Source: Clostridia bacterium (lineage in GTDB: Bacteria; Bacillota; Clostridia; Oscillospirales; CAG-272). From it: 34,262 nt of DNA. Location of the stretch: the NCBI GenBank assembly GCA_017452525.1, contig JAFTMG010000108.1, forward strand, positions 1 to 34,262. The letters run 5' to 3'. Made by a program: the position numbers and the translations under genes. This document shows, piece by piece, positions 15,219 through 23,512 of the stretch. Below the pieces are notes generated by a model, which made no database searches, had not been told where the DNA came from, and worked only from the letters and a program-made list of their open reading frames with translations. How positions within the stretch are numbered: position 1 is the stretch's first letter; the number at the start of each line of letters is the position of its first letter.

Positions 15219-16694
15219 ATGAAAAGATATCTGGCATGGTTGCTGGCGGTGCTGATGCTTGCCATGACTGCTTGCGGTACTGCGGGCGGCAAGGGCGAGG
15301 AAGGTACCTCCACCACGACCGCGGCAACCGCTGAGACCACGTCTGGCGCGGCGGAGACCGAGCCCGTCGAGGAGGACATTCTGGCATCCTTGGGTGAGAA
15401 AAATTTCGGCGGTCAGGAATATGTTATTCTGGATGCCAATGACTATCCCGATATGCACATCAATATGCCGGGCACGGAGTTGACCGGAGATACCATCAAG
15501 GACGCGATCTGGAACCGTGATGCGCTGATCGAGGACAAGTATCACTGTGACATCCAATATATTCAGATGACCAACGCCGATGTGGGAATTACCGCTCTGC
15601 GCAACGCCTACCATGCGGGGGATAAGTCTTACGATATCTGCATCTCTACCGTTAGTGGAGGCCGTCTTTCTACGCTTGCCACACAGGGTGTTTTGGCAAA
15701 CCTCTGCGATTTTGAGCAATTGACTCTGGATGCCAATTGGTGGAGCAAGTTGATCTATGAGAGCTGCCGTTTGGGCGACCGCATGTTCTTTACCACGGGC
15801 GATATTGCCCCCGCCATGTATGAAGCACCCTCATGTGTGATCATGAACCGGAGTCTGCTGGAGGAAAATAAGGTTGAGACCGACTTCTACGCCCTGGTCC
15901 GCGAAGGAAATTGGACGGTGGACGAATTGTACGCCGTGATCATGGATGCCGATCAGGACGTCAACCAGGACGGCAAAATGCACACCGAGCATGATTTCTT
16001 TGGCTTGGTCTATAAATCGGGTGCGCTGTGCGCTTCTGAAATGGTGGTTGGTTGCGGTGTGTCGCTCTGTCAGATTGACGGTGAGACCATCACCGTAGAC
16101 ATCACCAATGAAAAAACAGAAAAGATCGCGGAAAAATGGCGCGAGATGACGGATGGCGAGATCGGCTTCTATGATCAGCACGATATGCTGAATAAGACCT
16201 TCAAGAGCGACCGCGCCATTGCCATGATCCATTTCATGGAAGGCCCGAAGAACATGCTGCGCAATATGGAGAGCGACTATATCGTTCTGCCCATGCCCAA
16301 ATATGACGCGGAGCAGGAAAGCTACCGTTCTCTGGTCAACGGATGGTGCGATTGCTTTGTCGGTGTGCCCAACAATGTTGACACGGAGCTTGTCGGCTTC
16401 CTCACCGAGGCGTTGGCGCGTGAATCCTATCACACGGTCCGCCCCGAGACCTATGATCTGGTCTATAAGCTGAAGAGCGTCCGCGAAGAGGGTAGCTCGG
16501 AAATGATCGATACCATTTTCAATACCCTGTATATTGATTTCTGTCAGATCTATAATTTCGGCGAGATTCCCAATGCGCTTAACTCCATCATTTTTGGCGG
16601 CTCTCCGTTTACCTCTACGCTGTCTGCCCGCAAAAAGCTCGCGCAAAATATGATCGACAAGTTTGCTGCCTCCTGGCTCACGGTGGGGCAATGA
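15219..16694 (+). CDS. solute-binding lipoprotein (orphan ABC importer subunit)
   Basis: A 491-residue lipoprotein. The signal peptide has lipobox MTAC with Cys19, then a Gly/Thr/Ala/Glu linker to about 55, then the solute-binding fold. Family landmarks: FTTGDIAP near residue 190, an EF-hand-like loop DADQDVNQDGKMHTEHD near 246-262, and LPMPKYDAEQESYRSL near 363. Start ATG 15219 has AAAAGGAG upstream. No permease or ATPase gene accompanies it; it is paired only with the divergent AraC regulator. A strong terminator follows. Ligand is unknown, probably an oligosaccharide by family. Confidence 0.92.
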   Translation: MKRYLAWLLAVLMLAMTACGTAGGKGEEGTSTTTAATAETTSGAAETEPVEEDILASLGEKNFGGQEYVILDANDYPDMHINMPGTELTGDTIKDAIWNRDALIEDKYHCDIQYIQMTNADVGITALRNAYHAGDKSYDICISTVSGGRLSTLATQGVLANLCDFEQLTLDANWWSKLIYESCRLGDRMFFTTGDIAPAMYEAPSCVIMNRSLLEENKVETDFYALVREGNWTVDELYAVIMDADQDVNQDGKMHTEHDFFGLVYKSGALCASEMVVGCGVSLCQIDGETITVDITNEKTEKIAEKWREMTDGEIGFYDQHDMLNKTFKSDRAIAMIHFMEGPKNMLRNMESDYIVLPMPKYDAEQESYRSLVNGWCDCFVGVPNNVDTELVGFLTEALARESYHTVRPETYDLVYKLKSVREEGSSEMIDTIFNTLYIDFCQIYNFGEIPNALNSIIFGGSPFTSTLSARKKLAQNMIDKFAASWLTVGQ

Positions 16695-16709
16695 TCTGAA
16701 ATAACATTC

Positions 16710-16742
16710 AAAATCCTCTTGCTTCGGCAAGAGGATTTTTTA
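16710..16742 (+). terminator. terminator after the 15219 solute-binding gene
   Basis: AAAATCCTCTTGC-TTCG-GCAAGAGGATTTT with a run of six T's, a textbook intrinsic terminator. Confidence 0.93.
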
Positions 16743-16775
16743 GTTTCGTGTCACGGTGCGACATATTATGCGCAG

Positions 16776-16798
16776 AGGATGTGGTAAAATCAAGAAAA
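16776..16798 (+). promoter_or_regulatory. candidate sigma-H promoter of spoIIA
   Basis: AGGATGT (16776-16782) and GAAAA (16794-16798) resemble the sigma-H pattern (AGGAnnT, then GAAT) expected for the spoIIA operon. The -10 match is imperfect and no good sigma-A promoter is visible in the gap. Confidence 0.35.
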
Positions 16799-16821
16799 CA
16801 CAATAAAAAGGAAGTGAAACG

Positions 16822-17199
16822 ATGATAAAGACCAATCATGCGCTCCGTGCCGAGATGCGGGAGGGCGTGCTTTACGTGGCGCTGGAGGGTGAGATCGACC
16901 ACCACAGCGCAGTGGCGACCCGCGGGGAGATCGATCGACTGATCTACGAAAAGCGCCCGCGACGGCTGGAGCTGGAGCTTTCCCGCATCGGCTTTATGGA
17001 CAGCTCGGGACTGGGGCTGGTCATGGGGCGATATGCGCTGATGCGGGATCTGGGCGGAGAGATCACGGTGCTCAATCCCTCGCCCGCCATTCTGCGCATC
17101 TTCAAGCTGGCGGGGATGGATCGCCTGATCCCCTTCGAGGTGCGGCGTGAGGCGAGCGAGGCAGAGAAAAAGACAGAGGAAGGAAGTGATCGGACATGA
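16822..17199 (+). CDS. spoIIAA: anti-sigma F factor antagonist SpoIIAA
   Basis: A STAS-domain protein of 125 residues. In its dephosphorylated form it binds SpoIIAB and releases sigma F in the forespore. The phosphorylated serine sits in GFMDSSGLGLVMGR (Ser61 or Ser62, matching Ser58 of the Bacillus protein). It is slightly longer than usual at the C-terminus (basic/acidic tail from about residue 108). Ribosome binding site AAGGAAGTG precedes ATG 16822. Its end overlaps the spoIIAB start as ATGA. Confidence 0.96.
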   Translation: MIKTNHALRAEMREGVLYVALEGEIDHHSAVATRGEIDRLIYEKRPRRLELELSRIGFMDSSGLGLVMGRYALMRDLGGEITVLNPSPAILRIFKLAGMDRLIPFEVRREASEAEKKTEEGSDRT

Positions 17200-17663
17200 G
17201 AAAAAAGAGAGAGATCAAAAACGAGCTGCGGTGGCAGATGCCATCGCTCTCGGTCAACGAGGGCTTGGCGCGCGCCATGGTTGCCGCCTTTTGCGCACAG
17301 GCAAACCCCACCGCCACCGAGATCGCCGATATCAAATGCGCCGTCTCCGAGGCGGTGACCAACTGCACGGTCCACGCCTACCGTGACGCGGTGGGAGAGA
17401 TCCGCATCACGGCGCGGCTGCTGGGCGACGCGGACGGCGGGACGAGCGTGGAGGTGGAGATCAAGGACAAGGGCTGCGGCATCCCCGACGTGGCGTGCGC
17501 CCGCCAGCCCCTCTACACCACCGACGCCGAGGGGGAACGAAGCGGCATGGGCTTTACCGTGATGGAAAGCTTCACCGACCGCATGCGGGTGCGCTCCCGC
17601 GTGGGCAAGGGGACCACGGTGGTGCTGACGAAGAAGCTGAACGGTCGGCAGATGGACTACTGA
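17196..17663 (+). CDS. spoIIAB: anti-sigma F factor SpoIIAB (serine kinase)
   Basis: A GHKL-fold kinase of 155 residues that holds sigma F inactive and phosphorylates SpoIIAA. Motifs: N box SEAVTNCTVHAY (about 50-61), G1 box DKGCGIPD (about 93-100), G2 box GMGFTVMESFTD (about 119-130). In Bacillus the second half of the N box reads differently (AIIHGY), but the catalytic Glu and Asn are kept. Start overlaps spoIIAA; sigF follows 19 bases later. Confidence 0.97.
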   Translation: MRKKREIKNELRWQMPSLSVNEGLARAMVAAFCAQANPTATEIADIKCAVSEAVTNCTVHAYRDAVGEIRITARLLGDADGGTSVEVEIKDKGCGIPDVACARQPLYTTDAEGERSGMGFTVMESFTDRMRVRSRVGKGTTVVLTKKLNGRQMDY

Positions 17664-17682
17664 CGCTACATAGGAAGGAGGG

Positions 17683-18435
17683 ATGTCCGTGGAGTTGACC
17701 GAAGGGCAAGAGGAGAGCCGCTATTCGTCCAACACACAGCTGATCGGGCAGGCGCAGGCGGGAGATGAGGAGGCACTGGAGCGTCTGGTGTTGCAAAATA
17801 TGGGTCTGGTGCGCAGTCTGGCGCTCCGCTTTCGCGATCGCGGCACCGAGATGGAGGATCTGATCCAGATCGGCACCATTGGCATGATCAAGGCGATCCG
17901 CAGCTTTGATCTTTCGAGGGGGACGGCGTTTTCCACCTATGCCGTCCCGCTGATCGTGGGAGAGATCCGAAGGCATCTGCGGGATGACGGCATGATCAAG
18001 ATCAGCCGCACCTACCGCCGCATCGGCGTGGCGCTGATGAACGCCCAGAGCCGTATACAGTCGGAGGAGGGACGTGATCCCACCATCGGCGAGCTGGCGG
18101 AGCTTTGCGGCATTTCCCCCGAGGAGGCAGCCATCGCGCTGGATGCCATCGCCCCCGTCTCTTCGCTTTCGGAGACGGTCTACGGCGAGGAGGGCATCAC
18201 GCTGGAGGGGACCATCGCCGACGAGGACAACGATATTGAGAAGCTGAGCGACAAGATCGCCCTCAATCAAGCCATCGCCCGCATGCAGCCCCTGTGGCAG
18301 AAGATCGTGCTTTTGCGCTATTACCGCGATCTGACCCAGCAGCAGACGGCAGACCGCTTGGGGCTGAGTCAGGTCAAGGTCTCCCGCGAGGAGAAAAAGA
18401 TCATGGCGTTTTTGCGGGAGCAGCTGGCAAATTGA
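17683..18435 (+). CDS. sigF: sporulation sigma factor SigF
   Basis: Forespore-specific sigma factor of 250 residues, normal length. Region 2 (about 34-100) includes NMGLVRSLALRF, DLIQIGTIGMIKAIRSFD and FSTYAVPLIVGEIRRHLRDDG. Region 3 is at about 110-165. Region 4 helix-turn-helix LTQQQTADRLGLSQVKVSREEKKI lies near the C-terminus. AAGGAGG precedes ATG 17683. It is the third gene of spoIIA and shows that the host forms spores, or descends from spore formers. Confidence 0.97.
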   Translation: MSVELTEGQEESRYSSNTQLIGQAQAGDEEALERLVLQNMGLVRSLALRFRDRGTEMEDLIQIGTIGMIKAIRSFDLSRGTAFSTYAVPLIVGEIRRHLRDDGMIKISRTYRRIGVALMNAQSRIQSEEGRDPTIGELAELCGISPEEAAIALDAIAPVSSLSETVYGEEGITLEGTIADEDNDIEKLSDKIALNQAIARMQPLWQKIVLLRYYRDLTQQQTADRLGLSQVKVSREEKKIMAFLREQLAN

Positions 18436-18440
18436 AAAAT

Positions 18441-18473
18441 ATCCCCGAGACGGCGGTCTCGGGGATGCTTTTT
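18441..18473. terminator. bidirectional terminator, sigF / solute-binding gene
   Basis: ATCCCCGAGAC-CGCCGTCTCGGGGAT-type stem (18441-18466), with GCTTTTTG on plus and A-rich sequence on the sigF side (T-rich on minus). Confidence 0.88.
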
Positions 18474-18474
18474 G

Positions 18475-20010
18475 TTATTCCGTGCACTTGGCTTCTACCG
18501 TTTCGATCATCTTTGCATACAGTTTATCGATCATTCTCGCCTGTGCCTTGACGGTGGAGGAGAAGGCATTGATATTGTTCAATACATTGTTGAAGACGCC
18601 GACAGGATTGCCGACGGCATTGTCATAGGTGTATCCGAAGTCGAGCACCATAGAGTCATGGATGATATCGAAGATCTCCGAGGTCTCGCTGTCGGCGGAA
18701 TACTTGGTCTTGAGGGCGAGCTCGAAATAGTTCGGCAGGACCTTGGTGTAATTGGAAGCACCGAGCGCTTCGAGAACGGCTGCCGCCATTTCCGGATTGG
18801 GGCAGGTCACGGGCATAAGGAATGCGTTGTGGGTCGAACGGCTGGAGGTGTAGTAGTTTTCCTGTGCTTCGTCATACTTGGGGTAGGGCAGCACGCCGTA
18901 AGGATCCTCCATTTCATGGTAGCCGCAGGCGATGACGTCGTCCATCTCAGCCGAGATCATCATGATCTGTCCGCTGATGAACATGGAGGAGATCTTCTGA
19001 TAGTCGGCGATCTGGTTGGTGTTTGCGTTTGTTCCGTTGAAGAAATAGGAGCCCTGTGTTGCCGTTTTCAGCGTAGAAAGCGCGGTACAGACGGTGTGGT
19101 CGCGATCGGTACCAAAGGCGTAAGAATGTGACCCGTCCTCATTTTTGGTAAAGAGGGTGATACCCGTCGAAGCAATAAAGCCGCGAGGATGGTTGGAGTC
19201 GTGACTGACAAAGCCGAGTTGATCGTTCAGATCAAACAATCCGTTGCCGTCGAGGTCCTGTGCTGCCTGCGCGGCAAGCTGCGCCACCGTTTCCACTGTC
19301 CATTTGCCTTCTTTGACGATCGCGTTCAGGTCTCCCGCGCCGCAGTTTTCGGCAAGCTTCTGATTGACATAGATGCAGAAGGCGCTCTTCAAATAGCCGA
19401 GGGAAGCATCGCCGGAGACAAAGAAGAGTCTGTCTGCAATAGATACGGTCTCTTTCATGTTGGGAATATACCAGGGCTTGGAAAGGTCGAGATTTTCCAG
19501 TGTCAGAAGATTGCGGTAAACGCCGGTCTGGGCACGGACGGTGGCATTGCCGATCATCATATCCGTCCAGTCGTAGGTATCGTCGCCTGCCATGACCTGA
19601 TTCTCAATATGATTCATATACTCGGCACGGACATCGGTCGTGTGTCCCTTGCGCAAGACAGTCTGAATGTCGACACCGAGGCGGTCCTCTACGGAGAGGA
19701 TGCTTTCATAAATGGCATCGTTGACAATATCGCCGATCATGCCGTCTGTGGTGAACTCACTTGCGATCTCCTCGCGGTAGAGGAAGGTGATGACCTCGCC
19801 GTCATAGCGGAGGTCCTCGGGCAGATCGTCGGGGTAAAGTGTAGTCGCTTCGGTTGCGGCGGTGGTATCACTTGCAGGTGCTGTTGTTGCGGCGGTGGTT
19901 GTTTCGACCGCATCATTGCCACTGTCCGCTTTGCCGCATGCCATGGCTGTAAGAAGCATCAAGGCTGCCAGAAGAAAAGCCAATGTGCGGATAAAATATT
20001 GACGTTTCAT
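18475..20010 (-). CDS. solute-binding lipoprotein, duplicated copy B
   Basis: A 511-residue lipoprotein with Cys25 in LLTAMACGK, a Thr/Ala linker to about 60, then the solute-binding fold. It is clearly paralogous to the 21060-22592 protein: shared YPDDLPEDL, VITFLYREEIA, GHTTDVR, PWYIPNMKET, CGYHEMEDPYGVLPYPKYDE and so on along the full length. An EF-hand-like loop DLDGNGLFDLND lies near residue 253, as in calcium-binding solute receptors such as AlgQ2. There are no adjacent transporter genes. A promoter lies at 20046-20074, and a paralogous AraC gene lies upstream on the same strand. Confidence 0.92.
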   Translation of the reverse strand: MKRQYFIRTLAFLLAALMLLTAMACGKADSGNDAVETTTAATTAPASDTTAATEATTLYPDDLPEDLRYDGEVITFLYREEIASEFTTDGMIGDIVNDAIYESILSVEDRLGVDIQTVLRKGHTTDVRAEYMNHIENQVMAGDDTYDWTDMMIGNATVRAQTGVYRNLLTLENLDLSKPWYIPNMKETVSIADRLFFVSGDASLGYLKSAFCIYVNQKLAENCGAGDLNAIVKEGKWTVETVAQLAAQAAQDLDGNGLFDLNDQLGFVSHDSNHPRGFIASTGITLFTKNEDGSHSYAFGTDRDHTVCTALSTLKTATQGSYFFNGTNANTNQIADYQKISSMFISGQIMMISAEMDDVIACGYHEMEDPYGVLPYPKYDEAQENYYTSSRSTHNAFLMPVTCPNPEMAAAVLEALGASNYTKVLPNYFELALKTKYSADSETSEIFDIIHDSMVLDFGYTYDNAVGNPVGVFNNVLNNINAFSSTVKAQARMIDKLYAKMIETVEAKCTE

Positions 20011-20045
20011 ATGTGGAATCTCCTTATGTGTATTGTATAAAATAA

Positions 20046-20074
20046 ATTATACACAATGTCGGGAAAGATGTCCA
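20046..20074 (-). promoter_or_regulatory. promoter of solute-binding copy B
   Basis: TGGACA (20074-20069), 17-base spacer, TATAAT (20051-20046) on the minus strand. Confidence 0.75.
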
Positions 20075-20150
20075 TATGAGATCCTTGAAAAAATAAGGTA
20101 ATATTCTGTATGGAAATGGCATATTCTGCAGAAAATAATATAAAATCATG

Positions 20151-20912
20151 TCAGAAAAACACTTTTTTACGAACTTCGCTGGGCGTTTGACCCGTGCGAG
20201 CGAAGAACACCTTTCGGAAATAGGAGGACGAACTGAATCCGAGTGTGTCGCTGATCTCCTCGATAGGGAGGTCGGTGGTGGTCAAAAGCTCAATGGCACG
20301 GTCGCACAGCAGGATCTGACGTTGCGTGTTGGGCGTAATGCCAAGCACATGGCGAAAGGCATTGTAAATGGCCGATTCGCTGACACCGCAATGGCGGGCA
20401 ATAGCCGGGACGGACACATTGGGATGCGTTGTCATATACTGCGTTGCTTTGTCGCATAGGATCGCCTCAGCGCCGAGAGGTGCAGATTCCATGAGGGGAA
20501 GAATCGCGGCAAGGGTGGTATAGAGTGCGCCGACCGCCTCGCTGTTGACAGGGGAGGTGATGGGAATACTGCGCACCTGCGCTGTCAATGCGGGAGATAA
20601 TTCAATTTTCTGCATACAGTATTTTTTTTGGTCGGGACTCGGCAAGAGTCGGAAGCCGTAGGAATGAAAAACAATTTCTTCCTCGGCTTGCCAAAAAGAC
20701 TGATAGCACATACCTTTGGGAATGTAAAATACATCGCCCGGGGCGAGCTCGATCACCTGATCCCCCTCTGCGCTGATCAGTCTGCCATACCCACTCTCCA
20801 TATAGGCGAGGTAATGTTGGTTGATGGCTTTTTTTCTTCTATCATGGTAATGCGAGCGTTTGAAGATCAGTTTTCTAAAGATAAAGCTTTCGGTAAAGGC
20901 TGCACTATTCAT
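20151..20912 (-). CDS. AraC-family regulator, duplicated copy B
   Basis: A 253-residue regulator. The cupin-type N-terminal domain has the conserved ELAPGDVFYIPKGMCY (about 54-70). The C-terminal double helix-turn-helix (about 160-250) contains SVPAIARHCGVSESAIYNAF and IEEISDTLGFSSSSYFRKVF. Full-length similarity to the 22719-23483 protein shows they are duplicates. ATG 20912 follows AAAGGAGACC. The solute-binding gene begins 140 bases after its stop and has its own promoter, so the regulator probably controls it. Confidence 0.93.
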   Translation of the reverse strand: MNSAAFTESFIFRKLIFKRSHYHDRRKKAINQHYLAYMESGYGRLISAEGDQVIELAPGDVFYIPKGMCYQSFWQAEEEIVFHSYGFRLLPSPDQKKYCMQKIELSPALTAQVRSIPITSPVNSEAVGALYTTLAAILPLMESAPLGAEAILCDKATQYMTTHPNVSVPAIARHCGVSESAIYNAFRHVLGITPNTQRQILLCDRAIELLTTTDLPIEEISDTLGFSSSSYFRKVFFARTGQTPSEVRKKVFF

Positions 20913-20930
20913 ATTGGTCTCCTTTCATGT

Positions 20931-21037
20931 TCAATCTTCAATATTCACCACCCGCATATATCTGCGCGAGGGATACCCACCGTCGTGTGCTTTACCTCAG
21001 ATGATATAAGACATACGCCCCGCGCGGCATGCCGCGC
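20931..21037 (-). pseudogene. decayed 3' end of a luxC-like gene
   Basis: Read on the minus strand, the last codons give HDGGYPSRRYMRVVNIED then TGA, versus HDGEYPLRRYTRVVNMED at the end of the intact luxC (23513). Upstream codons align further (AGRMSYII versus AGHMSVTF), but a TGA stands where luxC has a Cys TGC codon. DNA similarity extends for about 100 bases. It lies in the same position relative to its AraC neighbour as the real luxC end. It is a leftover of the tandem duplication and not a functional gene. Confidence 0.85.
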
Positions 21038-21041
21038 GGGG
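21018..21041. repeat. 24-bp GC-rich palindrome
   Basis: CCCCGCGCGGC-AT-GCCGCGCGGGG, just after the stop of solute-binding copy A and overlapping the edge of the luxC remnant. It could act as terminator or mark the duplication junction. There is no T run on the minus strand. Confidence 0.6.
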
Positions 21042-21059
21042 GGATGTTTTAGGGATGTA

Positions 21060-22592
21060 TCAGTCCGGACATTTTTCGTTGACGGTCTTGATGAAATTAT
21101 CGTAAGCCTTTTTGATGGGGCCGGTCTCTCCCTTGATGCGGGAGGCAAAGGAGTTGATGCTGTCGATGCAGTTGTTAAACAGATTGTGAGGCTTACCGAT
21201 GACATTGGTGTAGATGTAGCCGAAGTCTAAGATCATGGAGTCGTGGATGATGTCGAACATCATTGCCGACTCGGCATCCGCGGCATACTTGGTCTTAAGT
21301 GCCAGCTCGAAATACTTGGGCAGGACCTTCTGATAGTTGGACGCGCTGAGGGCTTCCATAACTGCTGCCGACATTTCGGGATCGGGGCAGTTGATGGGCA
21401 TCATGAAGGCGTTGTGCGTGGTGCGGCTGGCGGTATAGTACTGCTCCTGCGCTTCATCGTATTTGGGATAAGGCAGCACGCCGTATTCATCCTCCATGGT
21501 GTGATAGCCGCAGGCGATGACATCGTCCATCTCGGCAGTGATCATCATGATCTGACCGCCCGTGAACATGGAAGAGATCTTGTTGTAGTTGGCGACCTGA
21601 GAGGGCACTGCGTTGGTGCCTGCATAGAAATAAGAGCCCTGCGTTTCATTTTTCAGCTGATAGATGGAGGTACAGATGGCGTGGTCCTGATCTGTTCCGA
21701 AGGTGAAGGAATGCGAGCCGTCCGCGTTTTTGGTAAAGGTCTGAATGCCCGTGGAGCACATGAAGCCGAGGCGGTGGTTGGCATCGTGAATGACAAGTCC
21801 GAGCTGGTCCTCCAGATCATATTTGCCATCGCTGTTGAGATCCTGGGCGGCTATCGTGGCAAATTCCATCGCCTTTTCTATAGTCCATTTGCCGTCCTTG
21901 ACAAGAGCATTCAGGTTCTCGATGCCGTAGCTCTTGGCTACGTCATGATTGACGTAGAAGCAAAACGCGGTCTTGAGATAGCCGAGCGAGGAATCGCCGA
22001 CAATGAAGAACAGTTTGTCGGCGACCGATGCGGTCTCCTTCATATTGGGAATGTACCACGGCTGATCCAGATTCAGATTCTCCAGATTCAGCAGATTGTG
22101 ATAATTGCCCGTCTGGATACGCATGACAGCCAGTCCCATCATCATATCGACCCAATCGTAGGTATCATCACCGGCGAGGATCTGATTGTCAACGTGATCC
22201 AGATACTCGGTGCGGACGTCCGTGGTGTGACCCTTGCGGGTCATTACCTGAATGTCAATGCCGAAGCGTTCTTCCACGGAGAGCATACTTTCGTGAATGG
22301 CATCGTTGACGATGTCGCCGTTTACGCTCTCAGCATGGAATTCGCCCGCAATCTCCTCACGGTAGAGGAATGTGACGGTCTGACCGTTGTAGGAAAGATC
22401 CTCCGGGAGGTCATCGGGGTAGCGTGTGGTCGCCTCGGTTGCCGCCGTGCTTTCAGCGGTTGCTTCGGTGGCGGCGGTCGTTGTCTGTGACGTGCCGTCG
22501 GCAGGTTCCGTCTTGCCGCAGCCGATGGCGGTGCATAGCATCAACAACGCTAAAAGTGCTGCAAGGGTTCTGGTCATGTGTGTGAATTTCAT
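21060..22592 (-). CDS. solute-binding lipoprotein, duplicated copy A
   Basis: A 510-residue lipoprotein with Cys25 in CTAIGCGK and a Thr/Ala/Glu linker, followed by the solute-binding fold. The Ca-loop-like DLNSDGKYDLED lies near residue 250. Conserved GVLPYPKYDEAQEQYYTASR lies near 374. It is the closest paralogue of the 18475-20010 protein. GGAGG precedes ATG 22592. It lies downstream of luxE-luxC-araC on the same strand with a 126-base gap that contains a possible TATAAT. No permease is encoded nearby. Confidence 0.92.
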   Translation of the reverse strand: MKFTHMTRTLAALLALLMLCTAIGCGKTEPADGTSQTTTAATEATAESTAATEATTRYPDDLPEDLSYNGQTVTFLYREEIAGEFHAESVNGDIVNDAIHESMLSVEERFGIDIQVMTRKGHTTDVRTEYLDHVDNQILAGDDTYDWVDMMMGLAVMRIQTGNYHNLLNLENLNLDQPWYIPNMKETASVADKLFFIVGDSSLGYLKTAFCFYVNHDVAKSYGIENLNALVKDGKWTIEKAMEFATIAAQDLNSDGKYDLEDQLGLVIHDANHRLGFMCSTGIQTFTKNADGSHSFTFGTDQDHAICTSIYQLKNETQGSYFYAGTNAVPSQVANYNKISSMFTGGQIMMITAEMDDVIACGYHTMEDEYGVLPYPKYDEAQEQYYTASRTTHNAFMMPINCPDPEMSAAVMEALSASNYQKVLPKYFELALKTKYAADAESAMMFDIIHDSMILDFGYIYTNVIGKPHNLFNNCIDSINSFASRIKGETGPIKKAYDNFIKTVNEKCPD

Positions 22593-22718
22593 AGAAAACC
22601 TCCTTGTTTTTTCTTTTATTATACATAAAGTTTTCTGTAGAGAAAATCAAAAATCATATAAAAAAGGAGGTAATATTGTGTGAAAAAAACGAAAAAATTG
22701 TAAAAAAGGGGCAAAATT

Positions 22719-23483
22719 CTATGACATATGGGCGTTTTTTCGTATTTCTCTCGGCGTTTGACCCGTGTGGGCAAAGAGGATCTTGCGGAAATAGGAGGAG
22801 GAGCTGAAGCCGAGCGACGCGCTGATCTCCTCGATCGGTCGGTCGGTGGTGGTCAGCAGCTCCACGGCGCGGTCACACAGCAGGATCTGCCGCTGGGTAT
22901 TGGGGGGGATGCCGAGAATGTGGCGAAAGGCGACGTAGACCGTGGAGGGGCTGACGTGACAAAGCTGGGCGATCTCGGGAATGGAAAGGTTCGGATTGCG
23001 TGTCATATGCCGTATCGCCTCCTCGCACAGTGCCTTCTCCGTACTGAGAGAGGAGACTCTCAACAGCGGCAATACCGCGGCAATGGCGGTGTAAAGTGCG
23101 CCGATGGTGCGGCTGTTGATGGGGCGTGTGAGCGGGATGTCGCGCACCAACGCAACCGTCTGAGGATCGGCTTCCACCTTCTGCATGTCGTAATTTTGAT
23201 GATCGGGCTGGGGAAGGTAGGAGAAAGCATAGGCGTTAAAAATGATTTTATCATCCGCATACCACGAGGAGTGGTAGCGCATTCCCTTGGGAATATAGAA
23301 GACATCTCCCGGTGCCAGATCTACGGTGACGGCGGGATCCATGCCCACGAGCTTGCCGTATCCGCTGACGAGGTAGCTAAGACAATGCCATTCGGTGCCT
23401 GATGTGCGGATATCATAAAAATGGGAACGGTCGAAGGTGTATTGCTTCAAGCGAAAGCTATCGGTAAAGGACGTATGGTTCAT
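22719..23483 (-). CDS. AraC-family regulator, duplicated copy A
   Basis: A 254-residue regulator with cupin-like sensor (DLAPGDVFYIPKGMRY) and two C-terminal helix-turn-helix motifs (SIPEIAQLCHVSPSTVYVAF; IEEISASLGFSSSSYFRKIL). It is paralogous to the 20151-20912 protein. ATG 23483 is chosen because AAAAAGGAGC is directly upstream; a longer frame would overlap the luxC end. The 29-base gap to luxC suggests one operon luxE-luxC-araC, so the regulator may respond to a metabolite connected with the aldehyde-forming pair or to the ligand of the following binding protein. Confidence 0.92.
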   Translation of the reverse strand: MNHTSFTDSFRLKQYTFDRSHFYDIRTSGTEWHCLSYLVSGYGKLVGMDPAVTVDLAPGDVFYIPKGMRYHSSWYADDKIIFNAYAFSYLPQPDHQNYDMQKVEADPQTVALVRDIPLTRPINSRTIGALYTAIAAVLPLLRVSSLSTEKALCEEAIRHMTRNPNLSIPEIAQLCHVSPSTVYVAFRHILGIPPNTQRQILLCDRAVELLTTTDRPIEEISASLGFSSSSYFRKILFAHTGQTPREIRKNAHMS

Positions 23484-23512
23484 AAAAGGTGCTCCTTTTT
23501 GGGATCGTCGGT

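Noticed and set aside
21243..22490. 415-codon plus-strand frame opposite solute-binding copy A
   Set aside because: Shadow of a clear lipoprotein gene; also seen opposite the 11063, 18475, 24808 and 26062 genes. No start signals.
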